From Bacteroidota bacterium (GTDB lineage: Bacteria; Bacteroidota; Bacteroidia; Bacteroidales; Porphyromonadaceae): a DNA stretch of 46,776 bases. Of the stretch, positions 46,540 through 46,776 are shown in pieces. Below the pieces are notes generated by a model that ran no database searches, was not told the DNA's origin, and saw nothing but the letters and a program-made list of their open reading frames with translations. The DNA lies in assembly GCA_023389855.1 (NCBI GenBank), contig JAEWDZ010000005.1:1-46776 (forward strand), given 5' to 3'. A program made the translations under genes and the position numbers. Position 1 is the first letter of the stretch; each line of letters opens with the position of its first letter.

Positions 46540-46776
46540 CTATATTATTGACGCTCTCTCCATATCCCTTGAAATCTTGCTATCTGTGATTTGGGCGTAG
46601 ATTTGCGTGCTGGCAATGGACGAATGTCCCATCATCTTGGCGATGCTCTCCATCGGAATACCTGCCTCCAAAGTCAGCGTGCCGAAACTGTGGCGACCGA
46701 CGTGGTAGCCCAGCGGAGTACGAATGCCACACGCCAAGCCCACGGCTTTGAGATGGGTTAGTAGTTTGCCCTTGCT
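46540..46776 (-). CDS. Tyrosine integrase, C-terminal fragment (continues past the right edge)
   Basis: The frame is open from the right edge; 78 residues are inside the window. It shows HVGRHSFGTL (the HxxR box), MMGHSSIASTQIYAQI with the second His and nucleophilic Tyr, ending in RDMERASII. It differs from the integrase at 21942 and belongs to the same mobile block as the HTH pair. The start of the gene is outside the window; a GTG at 46743 is internal. Confidence 0.9.
   Translation of the reverse strand, partial: SKGKLLTHLKAVGLACGIRTPLGYHVGRHSFGTLTLEAGIPMESIAKMMGHSSIASTQIYAQITDSKISRDMERASII

Noticed and set aside
1..46776. CRISPR array or rRNA genes
   Set aside because: No regularly spaced identical repeats and no rRNA sequence were seen anywhere in the window.

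Overview
The window comes from a Bacteroidota genome, most likely Bacteroidales of the Porphyromonas type. Three things support this. There are TonB-dependent receptors with N-terminal carboxypeptidase-like domains. There are secreted proteins ending in type IX secretion (T9SS) sorting domains. Several genes are preceded by the Bacteroidetes promoter pair TTTG-N20-TAnnTTTG. The core housekeeping genes queA, folK and mnmE sit at 35.2-38.2 kb; most of the rest is accessory DNA.

Layout. 1-5.1 kb (minus strand): a peptidase-containing (C39) ABC exporter running off the left edge, an outer-membrane receptor-like barrel, the SPASM end of a radical-SAM protein that has lost its catalytic half, and a lipoprotein. 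Together these look like the remains of a modified-peptide export locus. 5.1-10.5 kb: an AT-rich graveyard of broken genes (aldo/keto reductase, receptor N-terminus, GlcG/HbpS-like protein, HxlR regulator, carboxymuconolactone decarboxylase-cupin protein, AraC regulator). 10.6-21 kb: T9SS cargo, comprising two copies of a small lipoprotein, each followed by a secreted protein (an LRR protein, then a beta-propeller protein), and a 1207-residue CUB-like/beta-helix/LRR protein.

21.6-30.5 kb: tRNA-Phe followed by a tyrosine integrase and a xenosiderophore/heme-type uptake locus (two ABC half-transporters divergent from a TonB receptor and a DUF4374 lipoprotein). The lipoprotein gene is cut off by a junction at about 30.53 kb. 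30.4-35.2 kb (minus strand): a defence/toxin-antitoxin-like operon set. It contains an MmeI-like DNA methyltransferase/restriction gene interrupted at a run of 8 G, a 4-nt-overlapping AbiJ/HEPN-like gene, and a three-gene DUF3791-DUF3990 cluster.

38.2-42.6 kb: a strongly structured untranslated region with a good promoter leads into two genes that I read as DUF3825 proteins carrying winged-helix modules. One has a single module and the other about five OST-HTH/LOTUS-like repeats. This is the most intriguing unit in the window: a putative RNA-binding operon with its own structured RNA. 43.2-46.8 kb: the edge of a second mobile element, with paired excisionase-type HTH proteins, a TetR regulator, a lipocalin-like lipoprotein, a permuted papain-fold (YiiX-like) lipoprotein and the C-terminus of another integrase.

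A caution applies throughout. Many breaks are single-base indels, several of them in homopolymers. Genes with extra stop codons or deletions are real pseudogenes, but single-indel cases could be sequencing error, recent decay or phase variation. Family assignments were made by eye from the translated sequence without database searches.
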